Shown here: piece by piece, positions 40,161-49,683 of the stretch
How the letters are laid out: each line of letters opens with the position of its first letter
Numbering within the stretch: the stretch's first letter is position 1
Assembly (NCBI RefSeq): GCF_000731985.1
Contig: NZ_JNCS01000001.1
Span: 558,001 to 622,000, forward strand
DNA: 64,000 nt
Source: Natrinema altunense
GTDB lineage: Archaea > Halobacteriota > Halobacteria > Halobacteriales > Natrialbaceae
Direction: 5' to 3'
The notes under the pieces: model-generated
The model's input: the letters and a program-made list of their open reading frames with translations, nothing else
Told to the model about the DNA's origin: nothing
Database searches by the model: none
Program-made: the position numbers and the translations under genes

Positions 40161-41930
40161 TTAGAGCCCGAAAGTAACGAACGCGAAGACGAAGCAGAGA
40201 TAGATGATAACGATCCCGACCGCCGCGAGGGGGATCGACGTGAGGAGGTCGTACTGACCGTTTACGCGCGCCCCGTCGGATCTGGTTCCGTTCTCGAGCG
40301 CGTCGGTGTCGATCTCCCCGTTGTCGATGGCGTCGGCTGTCGGCATGACCTCCGGCAGGTTCTTGCGCCGAGCATCGAACTTGTTCAAGACGACGACGGC
40401 GGCCGCGGTGAGTACGACCGATAACGGGAGCAGGACCATCGCCGAGGTGATGCCGACCGCGTACAGGAGCAACACCAGAACGGTGACGCCGGCCGCGGTC
40501 ATCGCGAACGGGATCTGCGTCCGCACGTGATCGATGTGGTCCGACCCGGCGAAGATCGAGGACATGACCGTGGTGTCGCTGATCGGCGAGACGTGGTCGC
40601 CCCAGATCGCACCGCCGAACAGGACGCCCATGAGAACCGGCAGGATCGAGAGGCCGACGAGTTCGTACCCGAGTGGAATCGCAAGCGGCGTCAGGATCGC
40701 CATCGTCCCCCAGGAGGTGCCCGTCGTGAACGCGATGAACATCGCGGCGAGGAAGATGAGAAGCGGCAGGAACGACCCGGGAATACCGCTGCCGACCATC
40801 ACGTCGACGATGTATTCGGCGGTCCCGACCTGTTCGGCGGCGTGTCCGATACTCCAGGCGAGAACGATGATCGCAGTCGCGATCATCATCGTTTTGAATC
40901 CGTTGATTACGGTGTCACTCGCTTCCTCGATATCCATCGTGCCGAAGCCGAGGGCACCGAGCATTCCGACGGCCATGAACGCGAACGAACCGTACAGGAG
41001 TGCGAGCGCAACGTCGGTTTCCTGAAACGCGGTCGCAACGTCGACGCCCGGCTGATGACCGCCGCCGAGCCACCACAGGGAGACGATACCGACGACCAGC
41101 AACGTCAGAATCGGGGCGAAGAAATTGAACAGCGACGGGTTCCGTTCGCTTGGCTCGCCGATGTCCGTCGAGATATCGGACAGTGGCGTCGCGTCGTCCC
41201 GAAGGGTTTTCTTCTCCTTTCGCGACCGCCATTCGGCGTCGAGCATCGGTCCGTAGAACCGCTGCGTGATCGAGATGAACCCGACCATGAAGAAGGCCAG
41301 AAAACAGTAGATGTTCCACGGGATACTCTGCAGGAAAAGCCCGAACGCGGTAATACCGACTTCCTCGGCCGTGAACCGCGCGGCTTCGAACCCGACGATG
41401 ATCATCGATACCTGATATCCGATCCAGTTCGACACCGGTCCGAACGTCGTGACAGGCGACGTCGTCGAGTCCAGGACGTACGCGTGCATCTCCCGAGACG
41501 TATGGTTATTCTCGGACAGTTCACGGGTCGCGTTCCCCGTCACGATGGTACTCGTGTAGGAATCGAAAAAGATGAAGATCCCGATGAGCCACGTCAGGAT
41601 CTGTGAATCGCGGGCCGTATTGACCCGGCCCCCGATCCAGTTCTGTAGCGCCAGGATGCCGCCGGATTTGTAGATGAACGCGGCACCTGCGCCCATGAAC
41701 ATGATCAGCACGAGGAACTTCGTATCGAACGGGGACCGAACGACTTCGACGATCCAATCCATCGAGAGCGCCGTTGCCGCGATCGGGTTCCAGTCGGCGA
41801 TCATCAGTGCCCCGATCCAGACGCCGGCGAACAGCGACACGAGCACCTGTCGCGTATACATCGCGAGCGCGATCGCGAGTACTGGCGGTGCTAATGACAG
41901 CGCTGCGAACGGTAACGCTTGGTATGACAT
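40161..41930 (-). CDS. NhaC-family Na+/H+ antiporter
   Basis: 589 residues with about 12 membrane helices. The NhaC hallmark GDHVSPISDTTVMSS (about residue 455-470) and TSTIVTGNA/ STTSPVTTF elements mark the two ion-binding repeats. Relatives exchange Na+ for protons or transport amino/hydroxy acids with Na+. The long loop near 230-260 is hydrophilic. Its neighbours (asparaginase, IclR) make an amino-acid-related exchange plausible. Confidence 0.8.
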   Translation of the reverse strand: MSYQALPFAALSLAPPVLAIALAMYTRQVLVSLFAGVWIGALMIADWNPIAATALSMDWIVEVVRSPFDTKFLVLIMFMGAGAAFIYKSGGILALQNWIGGRVNTARDSQILTWLIGIFIFFDSYTSTIVTGNATRELSENNHTSREMHAYVLDSTTSPVTTFGPVSNWIGYQVSMIIVGFEAARFTAEEVGITAFGLFLQSIPWNIYCFLAFFMVGFISITQRFYGPMLDAEWRSRKEKKTLRDDATPLSDISTDIGEPSERNPSLFNFFAPILTLLVVGIVSLWWLGGGHQPGVDVATAFQETDVALALLYGSFAFMAVGMLGALGFGTMDIEEASDTVINGFKTMMIATAIIVLAWSIGHAAEQVGTAEYIVDVMVGSGIPGSFLPLLIFLAAMFIAFTTGTSWGTMAILTPLAIPLGYELVGLSILPVLMGVLFGGAIWGDHVSPISDTTVMSSIFAGSDHIDHVRTQIPFAMTAAGVTVLVLLLYAVGITSAMVLLPLSVVLTAAAVVVLNKFDARRKNLPEVMPTADAIDNGEIDTDALENGTRSDGARVNGQYDLLTSIPLAAVGIVIIYLCFVFAFVTFGL

Positions 41931-42110
41931 ACACTTGCTAACGTGATGTAGGTCCTATTTTAACCTTTTGGATGATGGGTGCAAAAGCGTCCGTATGGAT
42001 ATGTGACCGAGGCTTTTCTGCGTGATGTTCAACTAGATGGACGCAGCGCACGGAAGTGTGGTGTATTCTTCCGTCATCGGAACGAAATTGTTCGCTCGCT
42101 CGGATCCCGA

Positions 42111-42878
42111 TCAGACGAGGCCCTGTGACTCGAGTGCCGCCTCGAACTCGGGAACGACCCGGTGGAGGATGTCGGGGAACTCCTGGTGGAGATCGGTGTC
42201 TTCGATCCTGTAGGCAGGACCGGAGACGGTGAATCCGCCGATGACGGTTCCGGACGGGGCCTCGGCGAGGCAGCCGGCAACGCGTTTCCCGCGGATCGAT
42301 TCCTGGTCGTTGACCGCGTAGCCGCGCTCTCGAACCCGGGCCAGTTCGTCGTCGAGGTCGCCTCGAGACGTAATGCTTTGCTCGGTGATCTGCGGAAGCC
42401 CCCACCGATCGACGATTCGGTCGATGCGGGACGCGGGCAAGCGGGCGAGTATCGACTTGCCGATCGCCGTGGTGTGCATGTACTCGTAGTTGTTCAGTCG
42501 CGAACTCGGGTTCGCCGAACTCCCGACGGAGTCGAACAACGTCACGATGCGACCGTTTTCCTCGATCCCGAAGTCGGATTCTTCGTTCGACCGGTCCGCG
42601 AGTTCGATGACGTACTGCCCGGCCAGTTCGTAGACCTTGCTGCGGTTCCGGACGTACATTCCGAGATGGTAGAGCCGAGCCCCGAGTTGATACTCGTCGC
42701 CGCTGGAAACGACGTAGCCGTGCTTCGAGAGCGTAAACAGGTGTTTGTAGACGGCGCTTTCGGACAGGTCGAGCGACGCCGCAAGCGCCGCCGGTGTCGC
42801 ACCGTCCAATTCGCGGATGGTTTCGATAACCGCTAACGACGTGTCGGTCGTCGTCAGCAACTGACTCTCGTCGGGCAT
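42111..42878 (-). CDS. IclR-family transcriptional regulator
   Basis: 255 residues from ATG 42878. Winged-helix N-terminus (SLAVIETIRELDGATPAALA, recognition LSESAVYKHLFTL) and the IclR effector domain (MHTTAIGKSILA, near residue 130). Likely controls the adjacent NhaC/asparaginase genes, from which it is separated by about 180 bases on the same strand. An upstream in-frame ATG at 42902 is a second possible start. Confidence 0.85.
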   Translation of the reverse strand: MPDESQLLTTTDTSLAVIETIRELDGATPAALAASLDLSESAVYKHLFTLSKHGYVVSSGDEYQLGARLYHLGMYVRNRSKVYELAGQYVIELADRSNEESDFGIEENGRIVTLFDSVGSSANPSSRLNNYEYMHTTAIGKSILARLPASRIDRIVDRWGLPQITEQSITSRGDLDDELARVRERGYAVNDQESIRGKRVAGCLAEAPSGTVIGGFTVSGPAYRIEDTDLHQEFPDILHRVVPEFEAALESQGLV

Positions 42879-43936
42879 TGGCAAGCCGTTGTCACCGATG
42901 TACATAAATCCACGTATGATGGAATCAAGGGCAGTCGGGACCAACTCGAGTCAGTGGTCAGTCGCTGGTGAGGGTCCGTTCCGACGTGACAGTATCTGCC
43001 CACCAGTTGCGACGGGCACGGCCGATTCTACTGGATATAGAATTCATAGTTGCTACCTCGAACGATACGGAGAGAGGGACCCGGCATCCTACTCGACCGC
43101 TTCGAGACGGGGCAGCCACGGCTCCTAACCGCGATTCCGGGATTCGGTACCCGCCATTAGTTACAATACTATGGATGTAACGCTCCCGGGAGCCGACGGC
43201 GGTTTCACGACCGACTGCACTGTCGAAAGAGACGTTCCACAGTGCGTAGAACGTCTCTTCCGTGCTCCGACGATCGTTCGCTCACCGGCACCTCCGTGAC
43301 CAGCAACGCCGTGAGCTGGTGTTCTGAAACACCGTGCAGATGTTCCATAACAAATCTGACTATCACTGTAGTCGTATATGTTGTACAAAACTGATGGCAA
43401 TGATCGAACGAAACGCCATCGGCCCCCCTCGGACGATGGATAGATCCCGATTCGTGGCATGTTGGTCGCCGACGCTGGCTGCGGATCGACTCCCGCTCTC
43501 CGTTCCGGCTCGAGATCGTAGATCGTCGCCGAATCGCGTTGAAAACACATATTGCAGGAAAGATCGCTCGCCCGAAGACGCGTCCCCGCGACCACGGTAC
43601 CGGCGTCGTGTCCGGTGTCCCGGTCCCGATCCGGCGAGTTGCATCCGACCCTCCGTGACCGTCGACCCGCAGGTCCGAACCGCTAGTAATAATGTGTAAA
43701 ATACGGTATGATCGGTGACCCATATTCTTTCTTACCTTCAATACAGTGGGTACGATCGCGTCCGTACAGCGGTACGGAGACGTCGCTCGTCGGATCAGGT
43801 CAGGGCGATCGGTATCTACCACCGGGAACGAGAGCCTGCCGCAGCCGAATCGAGCGCAGTCGGTCGGTTCTAGCTTCCGCTCGAGTCGTCGACCGGACCG
43901 ATCCTGTCGGACGGTGGGGCGGCAGTCCGAGCGGCC
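42879..43936. other. About 1 kb without a convincing gene
   Basis: Overlapping frames on both strands (for example 43205-43822 minus) have composition typical of non-coding GC-rich DNA. A segment near 43220-43370 on the minus strand is suggestive of a helical fragment (MEHLHGVSEHQLTALLV), so it may hold a decayed gene. Confidence 0.4.
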
Positions 43937-44398
43937 TCACTCGGTCGTCGCGTCCGTGTCGTCGCCCATCCGGTCGCTGTAGTCCCAACTGTAGATCTCT
44001 CGCGGCTCGATCCGGATCGTGACCTCCTCGCGGTCCTCGGCGAGCAACCACTCGGCCAGCGAGGAGTCCGTTCCCCCGAGGTAGCGCTCGACAAGGTCCC
44101 GCAGGACCGGCTTCCCGTCGGACTCGATTTCGGCGGTCCCGGTCCCCCTGATCCCGCGGTAGGGGATGTCGTTCGTCGAGACGTCGAACCCGATTTCCGG
44201 GTCGTTCCGGAGGAATCGCACCACGTCCGCGTTCGCCTGCGTCGCACATTCGAGTGCGCCGTCGCGATAGCGAACCCACAGGGTGACGAGCCACAGCGAT
44301 CCGTCCGGCCGCCGAGTGCCGAGCCGAATCGGGACCGTCGTCTCCCGGAGAAAGGTCTCGACGTCGGCTTCGGTCCAGGCGCCGCGGAAGTCGGTCAT
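43937..44398 (-). CDS. Pyridoxamine 5'-phosphate oxidase-family protein
   Basis: 153 residues from ATG 44398; the longer frame has no coding character. Split-barrel flavin-binding fold: IRLGTRRPDGSLWLVTLWVR near the N-terminus, then GIRGTGTAEI, as in F420/FMN-binding PPOX-like proteins. Substrate unknown. Confidence 0.7.
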   Translation of the reverse strand: MTDFRGAWTEADVETFLRETTVPIRLGTRRPDGSLWLVTLWVRYRDGALECATQANADVVRFLRNDPEIGFDVSTNDIPYRGIRGTGTAEIESDGKPVLRDLVERYLGGTDSSLAEWLLAEDREEVTIRIEPREIYSWDYSDRMGDDTDATTE

Positions 44399-44605
44399 AT
44401 CGGGGACGTTCGGAACGCAGTCTGAAAAAGCTCGACCCAACAACTGCCCCGTCGCTGGATCAACGCTCGCTGTCCCTCCTCCGGAAACGACCGGCCAGCT
44501 GACGACGAGCTCGGGAACTCGAAACACGTCTACGGAAAATCGAATATGAGTAACTATTTTCCGTTCCCGTCCGACGAGGTCGGTAGAGCATCCGCTCGAG
44601 CTACC

Positions 44606-45271
44606 ATGCACATCGACGACTTCGTCAGTACCAACGAGCCGACGGACGACGGTGAACAGTTCCAACTCGAGAACGACAAGCTACTGGATGTCGCGCTCGA
44701 CGGATCGGTGATGGCGAAGGCCGGTTCGATGATCGCCTCCGACGGCGACATCTCCTTCGAGGGGAAGTCCTCCGCCGAAGGCGGCATCACCGGCTTCCTC
44801 AAGGAGGCGGCGACGGGGGAGGGAACGCCCGTCATGGAAGCCACCGGGACCGGTCACCTCTATCTCGCTGATCAGGAAAAGAAGATCCAACTCCTCGAAC
44901 TCGAGGCCGGCCAGTCGGTTTCGGTCAACGGGAACGACGTGCTCGCGTTCGAGTCGAGCGTGACCTACGAGATCCGGACCGTCGAGAGCATCGCTGGTTT
45001 CTCGGCCGGCGGCATGACCAACGTCTTCCTCGAGGGGCCGGGAACCATCGCGATTACGACCCACGGCGAGCCGCTGGTCCTGCGCCCACCGGTCAGAACC
45101 GACCCCAGTGCGACCGTCGCCTGGAGCGGGACGACACCCGGCAGCCACGTCGACAGCGCGCTCTCGAACCTGATCGGACAGTCGTCCGACGAGACCTACC
45201 AACTCGAGTTTACGGGGTCGGACGGGTTCGTCGTCGTTCAGCCGTACGAGGAGGGCACGCCACAGCAGTAG
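44606..45271 (+). CDS. AIM24 family protein
   Basis: 221 residues from ATG 44606. Contains the AIM24 double beta-prism pattern: VMAKAGSMIASDGDISFE, GHLYLADQEKKIQLLEL, and GGMTNVFLEGPGTI. In mitochondria Aim24 is membrane-associated; in prokaryotes its function is unknown. A start at 44546 is possible but adds non-conserved residues. Confidence 0.75.
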   Translation: MHIDDFVSTNEPTDDGEQFQLENDKLLDVALDGSVMAKAGSMIASDGDISFEGKSSAEGGITGFLKEAATGEGTPVMEATGTGHLYLADQEKKIQLLELEAGQSVSVNGNDVLAFESSVTYEIRTVESIAGFSAGGMTNVFLEGPGTIAITTHGEPLVLRPPVRTDPSATVAWSGTTPGSHVDSALSNLIGQSSDETYQLEFTGSDGFVVVQPYEEGTPQQ

Positions 45272-45340
45272 CAGGCAGCATCGACATCGTACCGTCCCAC
45301 GTATGCCCGTTCGACCAGTACGCGTTCCTAGACGATTTCC

Positions 45341-46726
45341 ATGAGACGAGCACTCGGCGCGATATCGGCCGCAGTCGCACTGACGGTCCCCTGGCTCGCC
45401 ATCGTGGGAGCGACCGACGGTCTCCCCTGGCTCGCGGCGGCCGCGGGACTCGAGTATCAAGCACCGGCTGCGCTCCGGACGATATCGACGCTCTGGACGG
45501 TTCTCCTGACCGGGCTCACAGTCCTCGGCGCTTCGTTTCTGCTCGCGTGGGGTGCCGAGACCGCCGAGAAGGACGTCCCGCAAGCGTTCGCGATCGCGGT
45601 CCTTGCCGTGTTAGCGGTCGCACCCGAGTACGCGGTCGACGCGCTCTACGCCTGGAACGCGGGCGTGTTCGCGGGCACCGAACGCGGGATCGAAGCCGGC
45701 AACCTGGCCGTCGCTAACATGACCGGGGCGAACCGGATTCTCATCGGCATCGGCTGGGCCGGCGTCGCGCTCTTTACCGTCTTCCGTCGCGGGTCGTCGA
45801 CCGATCCCTCCGTCGAGAACCGACCGGGCTTCCTCTCGGACGTCGTGATCCTGGACCGGGAGATCGGTCTCGAGATCGTGTTCCTGCTGCTCGCGACGCT
45901 CTGGGCGTTTCTCGTCCCGCTCAACGGCGGGATCGACGTCCTCGACATGCTGTTTCTGGTCGGGCTCTACGTCTGCTACATCGCGGTGATCCTCCGGGGC
46001 GAGGTCGAACCGGAGACGGACCACGTCGGCGTTCCGGCGTACCTCCAGCGCTTTTCGAAGCCGGGCCGGATTGCCACCGTCCTCGTGCTCTTTGCCTACT
46101 CCGGTGCGATGATCTTCACCGCCGTCGAACCCTTCGCTCACGGGCTCGAGCACCTCGGCGAGAGCGCCGGCATTCCCTCCTTTTTCATGATCCAGTGGAT
46201 CGCGCCGCTGGCCTCCGAAGCGCCGGAACTCATCGTCGTCGTCTACCTGGTGAACAAGGCGCGCTCGACCGCCGGCTTCAACGCCCTGATCTCCTCGAAG
46301 CTCAACCAGTGGACGCTGCTGATCGGGACGTTGGTCGTCGTCCACTCGCTCGCGCTGGGAGAGTACGGCGTGCTCGCGTTCGATTTCAAGCAGTCGGCGG
46401 AGATCTGGCTGACCGCCGCCCAGTCGTTTTTCGCCATCGCCCTCCTGATCAGGTTCGAAATCTCCGTCGGGGAGGCGGTGACGCTGCTCGGCCTGTTCCT
46501 CTCGCAGGTCCTCCTCGAGTTCGCCATCATCCGTGACATCGTCGTATTGCCGGTCTCGAGCACCGACCTCCTGCTCGTCTACACCGGGATTTACGTCGTC
46601 CTCGGGACGGCGCTGTTCGTCAGCCGCCGCCGGTCGTTCGGACGACTCCTCCGGCGAACCGCGGGGACGATCGGCGACGCGATGCCGCTGGTCGGTGCCG
46701 ATCGAACCTACAGCGCCGACGACTGA
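45341..46726 (+). CDS. Sodium/calcium exchanger family membrane protein
   Basis: 461 residues, about 11 helices. Both alpha-repeats of the CaCA superfamily are visible: AVAPEYAVDALYAWNAG with GNLAVANMTGANRI, and APLASEAPELIVVV with SSKLNQWTLL. It exchanges Ca2+ or another cation for Na+. Start at ATG 45341. Confidence 0.8.
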   Translation: MRRALGAISAAVALTVPWLAIVGATDGLPWLAAAAGLEYQAPAALRTISTLWTVLLTGLTVLGASFLLAWGAETAEKDVPQAFAIAVLAVLAVAPEYAVDALYAWNAGVFAGTERGIEAGNLAVANMTGANRILIGIGWAGVALFTVFRRGSSTDPSVENRPGFLSDVVILDREIGLEIVFLLLATLWAFLVPLNGGIDVLDMLFLVGLYVCYIAVILRGEVEPETDHVGVPAYLQRFSKPGRIATVLVLFAYSGAMIFTAVEPFAHGLEHLGESAGIPSFFMIQWIAPLASEAPELIVVVYLVNKARSTAGFNALISSKLNQWTLLIGTLVVVHSLALGEYGVLAFDFKQSAEIWLTAAQSFFAIALLIRFEISVGEAVTLLGLFLSQVLLEFAIIRDIVVLPVSSTDLLLVYTGIYVVLGTALFVSRRRSFGRLLRRTAGTIGDAMPLVGADRTYSADD

Positions 46727-46775
46727 TTCGGTCGGACACCAACCTAGATACGCGCCAGTGGTGTAGGGGGCGTCG

Positions 46776-47516
46776 ATGCTCCCGAACGGCCCACCGGTCT
46801 CCGACGCGGTGGCTGCTCCCGCGTTTGCGATCGCACTGGCGCTGGTCCACCTCGTCGCCGGGCGGCTGGGTGTCAGCGGCCGGATCCCCCGAAGTCGGTG
46901 GCTGTCGCTCGCCGGTGGCGTCTCGGTCGCGTACGTGTTCGTCCATCTCCTCCCCGAGGTCGGGGCGGCCGCGGCGACGCTTGCGGAACGCGGGACGCCG
47001 ATGGCGTTCGCCGAGCAGTACGGCTACCTGATCGCGCTGCTGGGGTTCGTCACCTTCTACGGACTTGACCGCCACGCCCACCGAGCGAGCGCCGCTCCGG
47101 GACGCGACGATGACCGCACCGGGAGCGGAGCGTTCTGGCTCCACATCAGTTCGTTTGCGGCCTACAACGCGATCGTCGGCTATCTCCTGTGGGACCGCGA
47201 ACTCGGTAGTCCCGTCCTCTTTACCGTGGCGATGGGGCTCCATTTCCTCGTCACCGACGATGGCCTCCGGGCCCATCACGGCACGGCGTACCATCGTCAC
47301 GGTCGGTGGGTGCTATCGGCGGCGGTGATCGCCGGGTTCGGTAGCGGGTACGTTCTCGAGGACACCGAACTCCTCATCGCGGTGTTCGTGCCGTTCCTCT
47401 CCGGGGGGATCATCCTCAACGTGATCAAGGAGGAACTGCCGTCCGACCGCGAGAGCCGGTTCTGGGCGTTCGCCGTCGGCGCGGCGGGATATGCCGTGCT
47501 GTTGCTCCTCGTGTGA
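46776..47516 (+). CDS. ZIP-like integral membrane protein
   Basis: 246 residues with seven or eight helices and His-containing segments (VFVHLLPEVG, HFLVTDDGLRAHHG) that resemble ZIP metal transporters, though the usual HNxPEG motif is missing. Follows the exchanger by 49 bases. Function uncertain. Confidence 0.6.
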   Translation: MLPNGPPVSDAVAAPAFAIALALVHLVAGRLGVSGRIPRSRWLSLAGGVSVAYVFVHLLPEVGAAAATLAERGTPMAFAEQYGYLIALLGFVTFYGLDRHAHRASAAPGRDDDRTGSGAFWLHISSFAAYNAIVGYLLWDRELGSPVLFTVAMGLHFLVTDDGLRAHHGTAYHRHGRWVLSAAVIAGFGSGYVLEDTELLIAVFVPFLSGGIILNVIKEELPSDRESRFWAFAVGAAGYAVLLLLV

Positions 47517-47586
47517 CCCATCCCGTGCAGTCGTCACCCGATCGATCGAACGGGAGCGTTTTATCGCTCCGCTATGATCGTCCGCT

Positions 47587-48093
47587 ATGAAACTTCGACG
47601 GCCCCGTCGGCCGCGTGATTTCCGGCTCGCGGACTCCGCCCAGCAGATCGTCGGCGGGTTCCTGCTCGCCGGCCCTTTCGTGGTCACCGAGGAGGTCTGG
47701 CTCCTCGCAGGAAATATGCACATCCTGCAGGCGCTGTCGATCGTCGCCATCGTCTTCGCGATCGGCTACGCGGCGCTGTACAAGGCGGACACGACCAGGG
47801 ATATCGACGACGAACAGGAGGTCGCCGGCGTTCCGGTCCGCTTTATCTCGCTCATGTGCGTCACCTTCGGCTCGGTGACCGCGCTCGCGCTCCTGTTCGG
47901 TGCGCCCGAGACGTTCCTCGAGGACGCCACGACAGCTTGCAATCCCGTCTCCTTGGCTCGCGCTCCCGGACCGTTCCTCGAGAACGCCGCGGCCTCGTGT
48001 GGACTCGTGTTGACCACGTTCAAGGCAGTGACCGTCGGTTCGGTCTTCAGCGTCGTCGGCGCGGCGACGGCCGACAGCATCTTCGCGAAGTGA
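47587..48093 (+). CDS. DUF2391 family integral membrane protein
   Basis: 168 residues with about four helices. N-terminal FRLADSAQQIVGGFLLAGP and FVVTEEVW are characteristic of this haloarchaeal and bacterial membrane family of unknown function. Confidence 0.7.
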   Translation: MKLRRPRRPRDFRLADSAQQIVGGFLLAGPFVVTEEVWLLAGNMHILQALSIVAIVFAIGYAALYKADTTRDIDDEQEVAGVPVRFISLMCVTFGSVTALALLFGAPETFLEDATTACNPVSLARAPGPFLENAAASCGLVLTTFKAVTVGSVFSVVGAATADSIFAK

Positions 48094-48174
48094 CGGCCGT
48101 TCGGATCGGGCCGGGGACACCGCCTCGAGCGGATCGATACGACTGGACCACGATCGAGCATGGAAACGGCGAGA

Positions 48175-49017
48175 CTAGAGGTACGAGTCGTCGTACGATT
48201 GCTCGGAGCGCTCCGCGTGAGCGTTCCCGCACTCGGCGCACTCGAGCCGTTCCATGTCGCCCATCGAGACGTCGAGCGAACCGCAGTTCGAACAGTAGAA
48301 GCCGTACTGGTCCGCGTGGTCAGCGTCCTCGTAGGTGACGAAAAACGACGCCGCGGTCCCCGACTCCGCCTCGTCGCGGGCGACGTACACCGTTTCGCCG
48401 CCGTCGGTCACCGTCAACTGGCCGTCCGTCGTCTCCGTGTTGGGGAACGCCTCGCCCGCCGCGTCCGCCTCGCGGTCCGACTCCGACGTTCTCGACTCCG
48501 TGGGCAGGTCCCCGTCGCTGTCCACGTCCGCGTCCGCGTACACGTACTTCACGAGGGACTCCTCGGCGACTTCGATGCGCCGGTCGCCGTCGTGCTCGAG
48601 GCCGAACCGGTCGACGAACCCGTGGCCCTCGGTGTTCGCCTCGAGAACGGTGACACAGACGTGGGCAGCGCCACGCTCGCGGAGGGCGTCGCTCGCGGTC
48701 TCGTACAGCGCTGTTCCGATCCCCCGACCGCGGTGTTCGGGATCGACGAACAACCAGTTCACCTCGCCCCACTCGTCCGCGAGGCGGCCTTCGACGAAGC
48801 CGGCGATGGCCGTCCCCTCGATTCCGTCGCCGGTTTCGACGACGTACAGCAGGGTGTCCTCGTCGTCGATCTTCGCGGCGATGGCGTCATCGGCGAACTG
48901 GTCGTCGGTGATGCCGTCGATCTGTTCCGGACTCAGCCTGAACGAGGTCGTCATCGAACTGTCCACGAGCGCTCGAATCCGCTCGGCCTCGTCCGCGTTC
49001 GGTTCCCGGATCTCCAT
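48175..49017 (-). CDS. GNAT acetyltransferase with C-terminal zinc ribbon
   Basis: 280 residues from ATG 49017. GNAT fold with WLFVDPEHRGRGIGTALYE (about 90-108, acetyl-CoA site). After an acidic linker, a C-terminal domain ends with CSNC ... CAEC, a zinc ribbon. The long frame upstream is a shadow. Substrate unknown. Confidence 0.75.
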   Translation of the reverse strand: MEIREPNADEAERIRALVDSSMTTSFRLSPEQIDGITDDQFADDAIAAKIDDEDTLLYVVETGDGIEGTAIAGFVEGRLADEWGEVNWLFVDPEHRGRGIGTALYETASDALRERGAAHVCVTVLEANTEGHGFVDRFGLEHDGDRRIEVAEESLVKYVYADADVDSDGDLPTESRTSESDREADAAGEAFPNTETTDGQLTVTDGGETVYVARDEAESGTAASFFVTYEDADHADQYGFYCSNCGSLDVSMGDMERLECAECGNAHAERSEQSYDDSYL

Positions 49018-49163
49018 ACCGAATGCTCGGTGTCGATCCGGATAAGATGGCTGCCGGCGGGGACATGCGGACATCTTCGCGGCGTCTCTCCCACCGACAC
49101 GGCGATCAACACGCGTCCCGAGCGCGTTCGCGGACGGCGTCGCGCTTGCGGGGCGAGCGGGGC

Positions 49164-49586
49164 CTACTCCCCGCCATCGCCGGTGACGACCACCGGCCGG
49201 TCGGAGCCGAGGATGATCCCCTGGGTCGTACTGCCGAAGATTGCCTTCCCGACGGGCGATCGTTTCCGGCCGCCGAGGACGATCGAATCGACATCGTAAG
49301 CCTCGGCCTCGTCGAGAATGTCGTCTTCGGTGTCGCCGCTGTCCTCGAGCACCGTTACCTCGATGCCGGCCTCCTCGAGTGATTCCTGTGCCCGGCGGAC
49401 GGAGCCGATCCGCGACGCGGACTTGAACTTCTCGAACTCCTGTGGGAGTTCGTTGCTGTGACCGGTGAAGACGAACAGGAGGTAGGCTTCGACCGACTCG
49501 GCGGCGTTCGGGAGCGATTTGACGTAGTCGGCCTGGGCCAGCGCGCGGTCCTCGTTGGTGTCGACGGGTAGCAGTACGCGGTACAT
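49164..49586 (-). CDS. UspA-type universal stress protein
   Basis: 140 residues from ATG 49586. N-terminal MYRVLLPVD and C-terminal IVLGGRKRSPVGKAIFGSTT with the nucleotide-binding GxxG..xGxxx pattern are typical of UspA. Probably ATP-binding stress protein. Confidence 0.8.
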   Translation of the reverse strand: MYRVLLPVDTNEDRALAQADYVKSLPNAAESVEAYLLFVFTGHSNELPQEFEKFKSASRIGSVRRAQESLEEAGIEVTVLEDSGDTEDDILDEAEAYDVDSIVLGGRKRSPVGKAIFGSTTQGIILGSDRPVVVTGDGGE

Positions 49587-49683
49587 GGACCCGCATTTGC
49601 ATGGGTGGGTAATAAAACCGACTCCGAATGCCGCCCTCACGGCGGTCTCCAGGCGGGGAACGATAGGCGTCGATCGCCGCGGC

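Noticed and set aside
43205-43822. 205-codon minus-strand frame
   Set aside because: Residue composition (Arg, Ser, Thr rich, no domain) matches non-coding GC-rich DNA and competing frames overlap it on both strands.
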